Positions 1 to 8,559 are shown, numbered from the stretch's first letter. The stretch: DNA of 64,000 nt from Athalassotoga saccharophila (GCF_009936215.1 NZ_AP019551.1:1698708-1762707), one strand, 5' to 3'. The notes: generated by a model not told the origin, from the letters alone. Numbers and translations are program-made.

Positions 1-946
1 GGACCATCGAATTGTAATAACTCTCGTAACCATTCAAAGTCACCGAAACGTTGTGGTATCCACTGCTTAAGGTTAGAGTTTGATTCCCGTTTCCGACAAA
101 TTGACCGTCGACATATACATTGGCAGATGAAGGATTGACACTTATCGAAAGAGTACCATTTATCTGTTGCTGAATTGGAACAAGGGGAATGTTGATATTC
201 TTTTCCTCGCCAATGCCTATATAAATTTCCCCGTTCCATGGCTGATAACCGTTCATCGAGATCGAGAGGTTATGGTATCCGGCAGATACGCTAAAAGCAA
301 CAGGGCTATTTCCCGAATACTTTCCATCCAAAATCACATGTGCCCCAGACGGAACCGTTTGAACATTTAGCAAAGTCTTGACTCCGGCGTTAAGATAAAA
401 GTATGTCCATGCAGTCCATTTTTGGGGGGACACAACAATCGATTTGACGATTGCCTCCTTGAATTTTACAAAATCTTCCTTTTGAACTGTTTCGAATTCC
501 AAAAAAGGATTTTTCTCTGACAAAGTTCCTCCGAGTTCCAAAGGCTGCGATGAAAGTACAAATTCCACAAGTTCTATACCGGATCGCGTGCCAGATACCG
601 TCAACGTGTAAGAAGATCCGGAAGGTATTTTGTAAGTTCCGGGTTTAAAGAAATTCTCTTTTTGGTAGTAATTTGGGAAGATCTGGGTTACATTACCGTA
701 CTGTGGCATATCAAATATGTAAAGGTACCCTTCCTTCTTTAATTTGACCGTGAAATAGATCTTCTCGCCAGATTTGTACTCACTTCCTTCAGGCTTATTC
801 ATCGAAACGGCTATAACGTCATTCGGTTCCAAAGTTATCAATTTTGCCGAAGCGAGAGATTCTACCTCGGATGGTATCTTCGCCTCTGCCGCTATCATGA
901 TCCCCCCGATCAACAGCAGAAAAGACAGTAAAAATATCTTTCTCAT
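1..946 (-). CDS. Secreted DUF4384/PEGA-domain protein, 3' end beyond the window
   Basis: The reading frame is open from an ATG at 946 to the left edge (315 codons), so the C-terminus is missing. The start follows a strong AAAGGAGG 12 bases upstream. The first ~20 residues are a signal peptide (MRKIFLLSFLLL...). Residues ~45-140 look like a DUF4384 domain (KSGEKIYFTV, then GYLYIFDMPQYG). From ~residue 195 there are two PEGA-type repeats, recognisable by VPSGAHVILDGKYSG and the matching NPSSANVYVDGQFVG, each followed by a GYHN(L/V)S strand. PEGA repeats usually occur in cell-surface or envelope proteins. It lies 22 bases behind apgM and is probably read through from it. The exact role is unknown; an envelope-exposed ligand- or glycan-binding protein is likely. 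Confidence 0.8.
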   Translation of the reverse strand, partial: MRKIFLLSFLLLIGGIMIAAEAKIPSEVESLASAKLITLEPNDVIAVSMNKPEGSEYKSGEKIYFTVKLKKEGYLYIFDMPQYGNVTQIFPNYYQKENFFKPGTYKIPSGSSYTLTVSGTRSGIELVEFVLSSQPLELGGTLSEKNPFLEFETVQKEDFVKFKEAIVKSIVVSPQKWTAWTYFYLNAGVKTLLNVQTVPSGAHVILDGKYSGNSPVAFSVSAGYHNLSISMNGYQPWNGEIYIGIGEEKNINIPLVPIQQQINGTLSISVNPSSANVYVDGQFVGNGNQTLTLSSGYHNVSVTLNGYESYYNSMV

Positions 947-968
947 GGATACCTCCTTTCTTTACATA

Positions 969-2192
969 TCATGCCCCGTATTTTTCAAGTCTCATGGCGT
1001 TTGCCATAAGCAAAGTCATGATATGCTTTGCCTCTATGGTACCGAGAGATCCGCGCGCACAGGATTTCTCATCGAACCTGTCGGCAAGACCATACCTTGA
1101 ATATTTCGAATGAATCAGCAATGGCACCGGATGCCAACTGTGGCCACCAACAAGTGAAGGAGTTGAGTGATCGCCGGTTATCGCTATCACATCGGGCTTG
1201 AGCGACATAATCTGCGGTATGGCTCTGTCAACTATTTCTATAACATCCACCTTTGCAAGGAAATTCCCGTCCTCCCCGTAAGAATCCGTGTGTTTTACGT
1301 GGAAATAAAAGAAATCGTATTTGTTGTAATTTTGTCTAAGTACTTTTATTTCTGCCTCCAAACTTCCCTCTTCATCATCCACGTGTGGCACGTCGAGTAT
1401 ATCCATACCAACCAATTTCGCGAGTCCTCTGTACATTGGATAAGTCGCTATGGCCGCACTTCTCAATTTGTAAACTTCCGGAAATTTCGGTAGAATCGGA
1501 TGCTTTGAAAAGCCTCTTACAAGGCATCCAGTTATCTTTCCATTGTCTTTCAAAAGTTCTGCAACCTGCTTTATGAATTTGTTGACGATATCGGACGTTT
1601 TCTTGGCTTTTGGATCTGTGACGGTGGTATAGACCATCTTTTCTCCGTCTTTTTGGGGATCGGCATCTGTGAGTTCATCTGAAAGTCCTTCACCAGTCAA
1701 CTTCAGGACGAACCTGTGCTCGATGCCCGGATAGACATGTACCTTTACGCCGTCTATTTCTTTTATGTTTGCATTTATCTTTTCACATGCCTTGACATTT
1801 TCCTCTGTTGCAGGCCTTCCTGCCCTTCTGTCAACGACAATATCGCCTTTAAAGGTCGCAAAATTTCCCCTTGCCACGACATCTTTTTCGGACACATCGA
1901 TGCCTATTCCGAGCGCTTCAAGAATGCCTCTTCCTATTTGATATTTCACCGGATCATATCCAAATAATCCGAGATGGCCCGGGCCACTTCCGGGAGTTAT
2001 CCCTGGCAAGACTGGTATGCTTAGCCCAAGATCTGAAGACTTTGCAAGCAAATCCAAATTTGGTTTGTTCGCGCCTTCTAACTCGGTCATTCCTCCAAGA
2101 TTTGGAGCGCCACCGAGTCCATCCATAACAAGAAGAATTATCTTTGTGTCATTCTTCACAACCAATTTGCCGACAAATTCCTGTATATCCAT
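969..2192 (-). CDS. apgM: Cofactor-independent phosphoglycerate mutase, archaeal type (ApgM)
   Basis: Interconverts 3- and 2-phosphoglycerate in glycolysis and gluconeogenesis in the cytoplasm. The 407-residue protein has the alkaline-phosphatase-superfamily layout: metal-binding LLVMDGLGG near the N-terminus, the ApgM hallmark PGSGPGHLGLFGYDP with the catalytic serine at ~68, and C-terminal metal ligands in ITGDHSTPS and GGHSWHP. The length matches the ~400-residue archaeal family and is shorter than the ~510-residue GpmI. The ATG is placed by GGAGGTCC nine bases upstream. It follows the sugar-transport genes by 45 bases but has its own extended -10 promoter, so it can be expressed independently of the LacI operon. 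Confidence 0.92.
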   Translation of the reverse strand: MDIQEFVGKLVVKNDTKIILLVMDGLGGAPNLGGMTELEGANKPNLDLLAKSSDLGLSIPVLPGITPGSGPGHLGLFGYDPVKYQIGRGILEALGIGIDVSEKDVVARGNFATFKGDIVVDRRAGRPATEENVKACEKINANIKEIDGVKVHVYPGIEHRFVLKLTGEGLSDELTDADPQKDGEKMVYTTVTDPKAKKTSDIVNKFIKQVAELLKDNGKITGCLVRGFSKHPILPKFPEVYKLRSAAIATYPMYRGLAKLVGMDILDVPHVDDEEGSLEAEIKVLRQNYNKYDFFYFHVKHTDSYGEDGNFLAKVDVIEIVDRAIPQIMSLKPDVIAITGDHSTPSLVGGHSWHPVPLLIHSKYSRYGLADRFDEKSCARGSLGTIEAKHIMTLLMANAMRLEKYGA

Positions 2193-2224
2193 TTTGGACC
2201 TCCGCGGTTTTCAATTTTCAGTTT

Positions 2225-2233
2225 ATTATATCA
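2225..2233 (-). promoter_or_regulatory. Extended -10 promoter of apgM
   Basis: On the minus strand TGATATAAT (TGnTATAAT) lies ~32 bases before the apgM start and just after the upstream permease stop. No good -35 is visible at 17 bases, as is usual for extended -10 promoters. Confidence 0.5.
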
Positions 2234-2237
2234 CATT

Positions 2238-3119
2238 TCAACCTTTAACGGCGCTGGATGTGGAGGTCTCGACGAAGTATCTCTGGAACGAGAGAAATAT
2301 TATTATCATTGGGACTGTCATAAGCAAAGAGGCGGCCATCATGAGTTGCCAGAAGGTGTAATAAGAGGTTCTAAAGTAATTGAGTCCCATCGCAAGGGTA
2401 AACATGTCTTTGTTGGATGTAACTATCAAAGGCCAGAAGAAATCATTCCACGTGCCCATAAAAGTGTATATGGCAAGGGTCGCAAAGGCTGGAAGGGCAA
2501 CCGGGGAATCTATCTGCCAAAACCTTCTGAAGATTCCGGCTCCGTCAACTTTCGCAGCCTCATCGAGTTCATCCGGTATAGACATGTAAAACTGTCTCAT
2601 TAGAAAAAGCCCCGTTACAGATGCCACTTTTGGAAAGATAAGGCCTACATAGGTATTCACAAGGTTAAAATTGACGAGTAAGTTGTAAACAGGAATTATG
2701 GTAACGGGAAATGGCACCATAAGAGTTCCAAGAAGCAAGGTAAAGATGTAATTTCGACCCGGAAATTTCAATTTTGCAAAGGCGTATCCGGCCATCGCGT
2801 CTAAGATCAAATTTCCCAGTGTTACAAATCCCGCGTATATTATTGTGTTCAAGATCCATCTTGCGTAAGGCGTTACGGTAAAGACCTGTCCGTAATTTGA
2901 AAGGGTTGCGGGAGCACCAAAGACCTCCGGTGGGATTTTAAAGATGTTTATTTCCGGAGGCCACTGCATTATGTTAACGCCGGTAGGTTTTCCGTTAAGT
3001 ATGTAATTCATCGGAGCCACCGAGACAAGAAATGCCCATATAAAAGGAGTAAGGGATATTAGGGCATAAATTATCAAAACGATGTAAGAAACTTTTCTTG
3101 CGATCTCCCATTTTCTCAT
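2238..3119 (-). CDS. Sugar ABC transporter permease, MalG type
   Basis: Inner-membrane subunit of a carbohydrate importer (CUT1 family), pairing with the permease encoded just upstream. The 293-residue protein has about six membrane helices and the ATPase-docking EAA loop, readable as DELDEAAKVDGAGIFRRFW near residue 190. The first loop, between helix 1 and helix 2, is somewhat long and carries WPPEINIFKIPPEV. The start is an ATG with GAGGTG six bases upstream, 8 bases after the previous stop. No ABC ATPase is encoded in this operon, so a shared MsmX/MalK-type ATPase elsewhere is expected. The sugar cannot be read from this subunit; the neighbouring glucosidase points to an alpha-glucoside. 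Confidence 0.9.
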   Translation of the reverse strand: MRKWEIARKVSYIVLIIYALISLTPFIWAFLVSVAPMNYILNGKPTGVNIMQWPPEINIFKIPPEVFGAPATLSNYGQVFTVTPYARWILNTIIYAGFVTLGNLILDAMAGYAFAKLKFPGRNYIFTLLLGTLMVPFPVTIIPVYNLLVNFNLVNTYVGLIFPKVASVTGLFLMRQFYMSIPDELDEAAKVDGAGIFRRFWQIDSPVALPAFATLAIYTFMGTWNDFFWPLIVTSNKDMFTLAMGLNYFRTSYYTFWQLMMAASLLMTVPMIIIFLSFQRYFVETSTSSAVKG

Positions 3120-3127
3120 GTTCCACC

Positions 3128-4282
3128 TCAGAAGTAACTTTCTTCTTTAACGACTTTCCTTTGAACCAAAGTCAATACCATTATGAATGCGAGAAAGAAT
3201 ACCGCTATGGCCGACGCGTATCCCATCTGATTGTAATTGAAGGCATTGACGTATATGTACATCGCCGTTGTGTAATTTTGCTGATTTTGAATGAGAAAAT
3301 ATATCTGATCGAAGACCTGAAGGGTACCAATAAGTCCGAGCGTTACAACGTAAGAGATCTGAGGTTTCACAAGTGGCATTATTATCTTCCAAAATCTCGT
3401 CCATCCCGTTGCTCCATCGAGTTCTGAGGCCTCTATGAGATCTTTTGGAATGTTTTGAAGTCCGGCAAGAAAAACGATCATGAAATATCCCGCTGTCGTC
3501 CATATGTTCATAGCCATTACGGCAGGCAGGGCAGTCGATGTGTTTGAAAGCCAGTCAATTGGAGGAATACCAATAAATCCCAAAAATCTGTTTATTATTC
3601 CGGGTTTGGCATAAAGCAACATGAATAACATCGAGATCGCGGCAGACGAGGTTATAGATGGGATGTAAAAACTCAATTTGAAAAACTTTATACCCCTTAT
3701 CTTTTGATTTGCCGCCACGGCAAGCAAAAGCGCTATGAAAGTTTGGACTGGAGTAACGATTATGGAGAAAAAGATGGAATTCCATAGGGTTTTCCAAAAG
3801 AGAGAATCATTTATCATCTGATAAAAATTTTTCAATCCCACCCATGCAGGCGTATACCCCGAAAACATCTCCTTGTACTTTGACATGTACTCCGACATGA
3901 ATTGAGATCCATTCATTCTTTTGTTAGTTTTTAAACCGACGAAATCTTCCATCAACTTTTTCGAATCAAAATACTTTTCTATCATCGCCTTTTGATCTTT
4001 GTCAAGTTTTATTCCCAACTGAGTTTGTATAAAATCGGCAGGATCAAACTGGGAAAGTAAATCCTTTACGTTGAGATCCTTCATGCTGAAAATAAGCAAA
4101 TATTGCTCTAATTGATCTTGAAGATTGAAGGTGTTTTTGTACTCCATCTGGCGCAAGGGATTGTAATTTGTGAAACTGTAATAAATGGAAGCAAATATTG
4201 GATATATGACAAAGACTCCTACTACGATTATTATCGGCAATATGAAAAGATAACCTGCGATCCACTCTCTTACTCTTTTCAA
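3128..4282 (-). CDS. Sugar ABC transporter permease, MalF type, with a large first extracytoplasmic loop
   Basis: Second membrane subunit of the CUT1 importer. The EAA loop reads EASELDGATGWTRFWKIIMP. At 384 residues it is about 80-90 longer than usual CUT1 permeases. The excess lies between helix 1 (ends ~residue 30) and the usual pre-helix-2 motif WVGLKNFYQM near ~145, forming a charged, probably helical extracytoplasmic domain rich in Lys, Asp, Gln and Met. This position differs from the P2 loop of E. coli MalF, so it is probably an independent insertion that contacts the binding protein. The start is TTG at 4282, with GGGGTGAT (complementary to the 16S 3' end) five bases upstream. An attenuator-like hairpin precedes it. 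Confidence 0.88.
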   Translation of the reverse strand: MKRVREWIAGYLFILPIIIVVGVFVIYPIFASIYYSFTNYNPLRQMEYKNTFNLQDQLEQYLLIFSMKDLNVKDLLSQFDPADFIQTQLGIKLDKDQKAMIEKYFDSKKLMEDFVGLKTNKRMNGSQFMSEYMSKYKEMFSGYTPAWVGLKNFYQMINDSLFWKTLWNSIFFSIIVTPVQTFIALLLAVAANQKIRGIKFFKLSFYIPSITSSAAISMLFMLLYAKPGIINRFLGFIGIPPIDWLSNTSTALPAVMAMNIWTTAGYFMIVFLAGLQNIPKDLIEASELDGATGWTRFWKIIMPLVKPQISYVVTLGLIGTLQVFDQIYFLIQNQQNYTTAMYIYVNAFNYNQMGYASAIAVFFLAFIMVLTLVQRKVVKEESYF

Positions 4283-4297
4283 AATATCACCCCAAAA

Positions 4298-4321
4298 ATC
4301 GGGGAGGTTTTCCTCCCCGAT
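4298..4321 (-). terminator. Intercistronic hairpin with U-tract between binding protein and permease genes
   Basis: A 10-bp GC-rich stem (ATCGGGGAGG / CCTCCCCGAT) with an AAAA loop on the transcript is followed by TTTTT, directly after the binding-protein stop. It has the form of an intrinsic terminator and lies inside an operon, so partial termination is likely. The downstream SD (GGGG) could alternatively pair with CCCC of the 3' arm. Confidence 0.7.
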
Positions 4322-4322
4322 C

Positions 4323-5558
4323 TCATTGTTGAGAAGCCCAGTTATTCCAGTTTTGCGTTATGTAATTTACAGCCTGATCTACCGTCACTTTATTCTGCCA
4401 TATGTTGTAAAGTTCGCTGTTTATGTTATCTAACAATTTCGAAGAGTTCCCGTTTGGAGTGGGTATAAACCATCCATGACCGTAATTTACCTGCTCAACG
4501 AAGACTTTGTCGGCGGGATTTTCAAAAACATTCTCGGATTTCTGGATAGAAAATCTCGTCGGGATAACTCCAAGTCTCTCGGTGAAGATCTTCATTCCAT
4601 CCGTAAGAAGGAATTCCATTGCCTTCCATGCGGCGTCCTTATCAGGAGTGCTTCTCGACATGGCATAGCAAACTGTGTATATCATAGTCGCACGCGTCTT
4701 TTCCATTGGCATTACGGTCATTCCAAAGTTTATCTGTGGATATGTCTCTTTAAGGAATGAATACGCCCATGGACCTTCCATTATCATGGCAACTTTGCCG
4801 CGTCCGAAGGCATCTCCATTCCATCCGGCGCCGACATCGGAAGGCTGAATCGCGACATTGTATTTATTGTGGAGATCGAAGTAAAATTGTATTGCCTGAA
4901 TTGCCTGAGAGGAATTGAGAACTGGCTGCATTTGAGAATTGACAACCTCTCCACCGTTTTGAAATATAAATGGCATAACACGATCAAGTGCATTTGGGCT
5001 CAAAGAAAGAGCGTAAATTCCGTCCTGAGGATGATTCAACTTTTGTGCGGCATTAAGCATGTCCTGCCATGTCCAGTTGTCCGTGGGATAAGGCACGTTG
5101 TACTTGTCAAAGATGTCTTTGTTGTAGAAAAGGGCCAAAGTGGAGAAGTCCTTCGGGAATCCATATATGTGGCCATTGTATTCAAAGGGCTGGAGCAAAG
5201 AGGTCGCAAAGTCGGAAACAGGGAAATCGTATTTCTTTACGAAGTAATCAAGCGGATAAACAGCGCCAGATCTTATGAATTGTTGAGCATACGATGAATC
5301 AAGGTAGAAAATGTCAGGGGCCGTGCCCGCAGAAAGTTCACTCGTCAATTTGACAAGGTAATCGCCCGGTATTGGCTGGTACTGTAATTCTATCTGACCT
5401 GCATATTTTTGATTGAAGGCCTTAACAACGCTTTCCATAGCCTGTTGCTCGACGGGAGAAGAAACCCAACCACCGAGGGTTACGACTGTCACCGCAAAGA
5501 GTCCGATAGAAAGTACCGACATCAGTCCGATGACCAAAAGAAATACTCTGCTTTTCAC
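4323..5558 (-). CDS. Sugar ABC transporter substrate-binding protein (SBP family 1)
   Basis: Extracytoplasmic solute-binding protein that delivers an oligosaccharide to the two downstream permeases. The frame is open further upstream, but the start is set at GTG 5558. There GGAGGG sits seven bases upstream and a clean signal peptide (VKSRVFLLVIGLMSVLSIGL) follows. The GTG shares its first base with the last base of the glucosidase TAG stop, suggesting translational coupling. The mature ~390 residues show family features: an N-terminal strand VVTLGGWVSSP, FEYNGHIYGFPKDF, and FGRGKVAMIMEGPWAYSF near the middle. There is no lipobox cysteine after the signal, so it may be periplasmic or anchored by its signal. 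The ligand is unknown. Confidence 0.9.
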   Translation of the reverse strand: MKSRVFLLVIGLMSVLSIGLFAVTVVTLGGWVSSPVEQQAMESVVKAFNQKYAGQIELQYQPIPGDYLVKLTSELSAGTAPDIFYLDSSYAQQFIRSGAVYPLDYFVKKYDFPVSDFATSLLQPFEYNGHIYGFPKDFSTLALFYNKDIFDKYNVPYPTDNWTWQDMLNAAQKLNHPQDGIYALSLSPNALDRVMPFIFQNGGEVVNSQMQPVLNSSQAIQAIQFYFDLHNKYNVAIQPSDVGAGWNGDAFGRGKVAMIMEGPWAYSFLKETYPQINFGMTVMPMEKTRATMIYTVCYAMSRSTPDKDAAWKAMEFLLTDGMKIFTERLGVIPTRFSIQKSENVFENPADKVFVEQVNYGHGWFIPTPNGNSSKLLDNINSELYNIWQNKVTVDQAVNYITQNWNNWASQQ

Positions 5559-7321
5559 TAAAATCCCTCCTTTAAGATTTTTGATATTACAAACTCGGCT
5601 CCCACTGACCAGAGCTGAGGTGAACATGCAACCGGATAAGGAACTAAATATTCATTTCCACCAAACAATTCTGGCAATCTCCAGTTGAAATGACGGGCAG
5701 ATTTGAAAAGCGCTTTCGATAACTTTATCGATTCTTTCTTAAAACCCCTCTCATACATTCCAAGCGCTATTATAGATGTATCATGAGGCCATACGGATCC
5801 GTTGTGATAGGCAATTGGGTTGTACGCCGCCATCTTTGAAGACATCGTCCTTATGCCCCATCCAGTAAACATATCGGGATCCATAAGTCTCTTCGTCACA
5901 AGATATGCCCTATCATCATCGATAATTCCACTTATAAGACAATGACCGGGATTTGAAGTTATAGAATCGACCCGATCACCGTTGCCGTCTATGGCGAGAG
6001 CAAAAAATTTCTCTTTTTCCATCCAGAAATCCTCGTTAAAATTCTTCTTTAGAGAGATGGCCTTATCAAGAAAATGCTTTGACAATTCTCCGCTGTAAAA
6101 CTTTGAAAGTGTCATGTAGGCCTCGTAAAGATATGCCTGAACTTCGACAAGTTTAACTGGCGGTGTGGCCATTTTACCGTTCGAAAAGACTACAGAATCT
6201 CCAGAGTCTTTCCATCCCTGATTCGAAAGCCCGTTTGGAGATTTAGATCTGTAATACAAATAACCACGCGAATCAACACTTTCATCCAAATATTTTGCGG
6301 CCAGATCTATTGATTCTTTTAACTCATCGAAGATCCTTCCGTACATTTTTTGGTACCTTCCAACGGCCAGCAAAAATAGGGGTGTCGCATCTATGCTTCC
6401 ATAATACTCGGAAAAAGGCACCTTCCCAGACAGCGCATATTCTCCAACTCTTATTTCGTGGACGATCTTGCCGGGCACCGCGTCCTTTTCGTCGTCCCTT
6501 TTCTTTGACTGAGTTAAGGCCAGGATCTTCAAAATATCGTGCGCAAGTTCCGGAAAAAGATCCATCGTCTGGATTGCAAAGACAATCGAGTCTCTTCCGA
6601 AAATAGTGGCGAACCACGGAAGGCCGGCCGCGGGAAAATGACCATATTTTGTATCCATCAAAAGCATTCTCACGTCTTCGGCGGCACGTTTTATCATGGC
6701 AGAACCTTTTTTATTGAAGTTAAATTCCACCTTTTTGGGTTCAATCGAAAAAAGTTCTGTGCCATAAGTTTTCTTTTTGAATTTTACGTAAGGAAATATA
6801 TCGAAGGAGATTTCTGCATGATCTTTAGGATCAATGACTACTTCTGAAACACTTCCCTTTACGATGACCTTGTGTTCTAAATACTCGCTTTTGTACGTTG
6901 CGATCTCTTCTCCATCTTTTCTTTCAATTTTGACCTCTCTTTTTTCCGTCTTATCTGACCTTATTTCGAATATATCGTTGAAAGTGTAATCGATTACATT
7001 TTTAAGATGCAAAAAGACTTTCTCATTTGAATAATTCAAAAAATCATAACTTACTCTCAATTTCTGACCGTCAACTCTGTATTCAACCTTTAAAAGCAGA
7101 TCCTTATCGTGGAAACTTGAAGGAGACTTTGCCATAAACCAAAAAAAGACAGAATCATTTTTGTACTCTCCAAGACTTAGGAAATCGAATCTTTGAGAAA
7201 TCTCGGGAACGATTTTTCCTATCATCCTTGTGTCCATGTAATAAAGTCCTTCTGATTTTCCCTCGATAAAGCCATTTTCTCCTATCAAAGCCATTAAATT
7301 GCCGGATTTTAAAGTGTACAA
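5558..7321 (-). CDS. Glycogen-debranching-type alpha-glucosidase (GDE N-terminal domain plus (alpha/alpha)6 barrel)
   Basis: A predicted cytoplasmic glycoside hydrolase that would process imported alpha-glucosides. Residues ~1-190 match the bacterial glycogen-debranching N-terminal domain (GLYYMDTRMIGKIVPEIS). The rest is an amylo-1,6-glucosidase-like (alpha/alpha)6 barrel with FGRDSIVF, QGWKDSGDSV, WPHDTSIIALGMYERG and LPELFGG. At 587 residues it is shorter than many relatives (~700). Two starts are possible: GTG 7330, which overlaps the lacI stop (GTGA), or TTG 7321. The second is preferred because AGGGAG lies eight bases upstream. No signal peptide is seen. A perfect 14-base copy of the LacI operator lies inside this gene (6985-6998). 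Substrate specificity cannot be assigned from sequence. Confidence 0.82.
   Translation of the reverse strand: MYTLKSGNLMALIGENGFIEGKSEGLYYMDTRMIGKIVPEISQRFDFLSLGEYKNDSVFFWFMAKSPSSFHDKDLLLKVEYRVDGQKLRVSYDFLNYSNEKVFLHLKNVIDYTFNDIFEIRSDKTEKREVKIERKDGEEIATYKSEYLEHKVIVKGSVSEVVIDPKDHAEISFDIFPYVKFKKKTYGTELFSIEPKKVEFNFNKKGSAMIKRAAEDVRMLLMDTKYGHFPAAGLPWFATIFGRDSIVFAIQTMDLFPELAHDILKILALTQSKKRDDEKDAVPGKIVHEIRVGEYALSGKVPFSEYYGSIDATPLFLLAVGRYQKMYGRIFDELKESIDLAAKYLDESVDSRGYLYYRSKSPNGLSNQGWKDSGDSVVFSNGKMATPPVKLVEVQAYLYEAYMTLSKFYSGELSKHFLDKAISLKKNFNEDFWMEKEKFFALAIDGNGDRVDSITSNPGHCLISGIIDDDRAYLVTKRLMDPDMFTGWGIRTMSSKMAAYNPIAYHNGSVWPHDTSIIALGMYERGFKKESIKLSKALFKSARHFNWRLPELFGGNEYLVPYPVACSPQLWSVGAEFVISKILKEGF
6985..6998. 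promoter_or_regulatory. Intragenic copy of the LacI operator
   Basis: TGTAATCGATTACA, identical to the inner 14 bases of the palindrome at the lacI promoter, about 1,360 bases away centre to centre. It encodes NVIDYT in the glucosidase. It could be an auxiliary operator for looping or a roadblock, or it could be chance. Confidence 0.45.
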
Positions 7322-7326
7322 CGCGA

Positions 7327-8328
7327 TCACTCCCTAAATGTTGAATTTCTTTTGACAAGGAAAACGTCGAGTACCTTTGATTCAACCTGTTTGCCGTTGA
7401 GCATGTCTATGAGAATCATAGCCGCATTCTTTCCAACTTCATTTATGGGCTGTCTTACAGTCGTAAGAGATGGGTTTACCATTGCCGACAATGGAACATC
7501 GTCAAAACCTACAATCGGTACATCGCGTCCGACCTTTAATCCCGCTTCCTCGATGGCGACCATTGCGCCGGTTGCCATGAAGTCTCCCGACACAAAGATG
7601 CCATCGAAAGAAAGATTTTTTAGCGCTTCTTTGGTAAGAAGATACCCGTTCTCTCTGTCCGAATTCTTTTCCACATATTTTACGAGATCCTCATCGTATT
7701 CTATACCTCTCTCCTTATGGGCCCTTATATATCCAGCCAATCTGTATCTCGTTGCGGCATGACCTTTTGGACCATTTATGAATAAGATTCTCTTGCACCC
7801 AACTTCAAAAAGATGATCTGTCGCTATAAAGCCACCTTTTTCGTTGTCTGTGTCAACGTATTCATAAATTCCCACGTTATTCGGCCTTCCTATGACGACA
7901 AATGGTATTCCAAACTTCCTCAACGCAAAGATCCTCTCATCTCCGTCCATAACATCGAAAAGTATCAGACCATCGACCAGTCCTTTGGCGGCTATCTCAA
8001 GGTAAGAATTCGAATTTCCCTTCTTTTCAGTCGAGATCACAAGATGGTAATCGAGATCTGAAAGTACGCCGCTCATTCCATGGATAAACTCGACAAAATA
8101 GGGAAAAGATATGAAATAATCGAGATCGTGAGATATAACTATGCCAATTCCGTTGCTCGAACTCGTCCTGAGGCTCTTGGCAGAATGATTTGGAAAGTAA
8201 TTCAATCTTTTGATGGTTTCGACAACGCGCCTTTCCGTTTCCGGATCTACATTTCCGAGACGATTTATAACTCTCGACACAGTTGCGACAGAAACATTCG
8301 CAGCCTTTGCAACATCCTTTATAGTCAT
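7327..8328 (-). CDS. LacI-family transcriptional regulator of the glucoside operon
   Basis: Sugar-responsive DNA-binding protein of 333 residues. The N-terminal helix-turn-helix reads TIKDVAKAANVSVATVSRVIN and is followed by the hinge (YFPNHSAKSLRT) and a periplasmic-binding-protein-like effector domain ending in the typical VPIVGFDDVPLSAMVNPSLTTVRQP. The start is ATG 8328 with GAGGTG six bases upstream; a GTG three codons earlier overlaps that SD. It is the first gene of its own operon (regulator, glucosidase, binding protein, two permeases). A perfect palindrome in its promoter implies autoregulation and control of the whole operon, probably relieved by an alpha-glucoside. Confidence 0.93.
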   Translation of the reverse strand: MTIKDVAKAANVSVATVSRVINRLGNVDPETERRVVETIKRLNYFPNHSAKSLRTSSSNGIGIVISHDLDYFISFPYFVEFIHGMSGVLSDLDYHLVISTEKKGNSNSYLEIAAKGLVDGLILFDVMDGDERIFALRKFGIPFVVIGRPNNVGIYEYVDTDNEKGGFIATDHLFEVGCKRILFINGPKGHAATRYRLAGYIRAHKERGIEYDEDLVKYVEKNSDRENGYLLTKEALKNLSFDGIFVSGDFMATGAMVAIEEAGLKVGRDVPIVGFDDVPLSAMVNPSLTTVRQPINEVGKNAAMILIDMLNGKQVESKVLDVFLVKRNSTFRE

Positions 8329-8343
8329 CAAATACACCTCTTT

Positions 8344-8386
8344 ATGTAATCGATTACATTATAATCATATCAGATGATCTTTTCAA
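8344..8386 (-). promoter_or_regulatory. Promoter and perfect LacI-type operator of the glucoside operon
   Basis: Minus strand: -35 TTGAAA (8386-8381), 17-base spacer, -10 TATAAT (8363-8358). The 16-base perfect palindrome ATGTAATCGATTACAT (8359-8344) overlaps the end of the -10 and the start site. A repressor bound here would block initiation of the operon starting with lacI. Confidence 0.85.
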
Positions 8387-8476
8387 ATTCTTTTACGAAC
8401 GAAATTCGGCAATTTTAGATGAAATACTCCATTTTAAGGTTATTTAATTTCATAATCCTCAAAATATCTCTTTATC

Positions 8477-8490
8477 AATCTTTAAAGATT
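8477..8490. promoter_or_regulatory. Perfect 14-base palindrome in the divergent intergenic region
   Basis: AATCTTTAAAGATT followed by CTTTTTT, between the lacI promoter and the purine-type operon. It has no loop, so it looks more like a dimeric protein site than a hairpin. AT-rich palindromes arise by chance fairly easily. The rest of the 8387-8555 region shows nothing else convincing. Confidence 0.35.
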
Positions 8491-8559
8491 CTTTTTTCGT
8501 ACAAAATGGATCAAAAAATCGAAACAAAAATTTTCTTTGGTATGCAAAAGATTTAAAAG

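Noticed and set aside
4869-5297. 142-codon plus-strand frame inside the sugar-binding protein gene
   Set aside because: Antisense to the binding protein, no SD or protein-like pattern.
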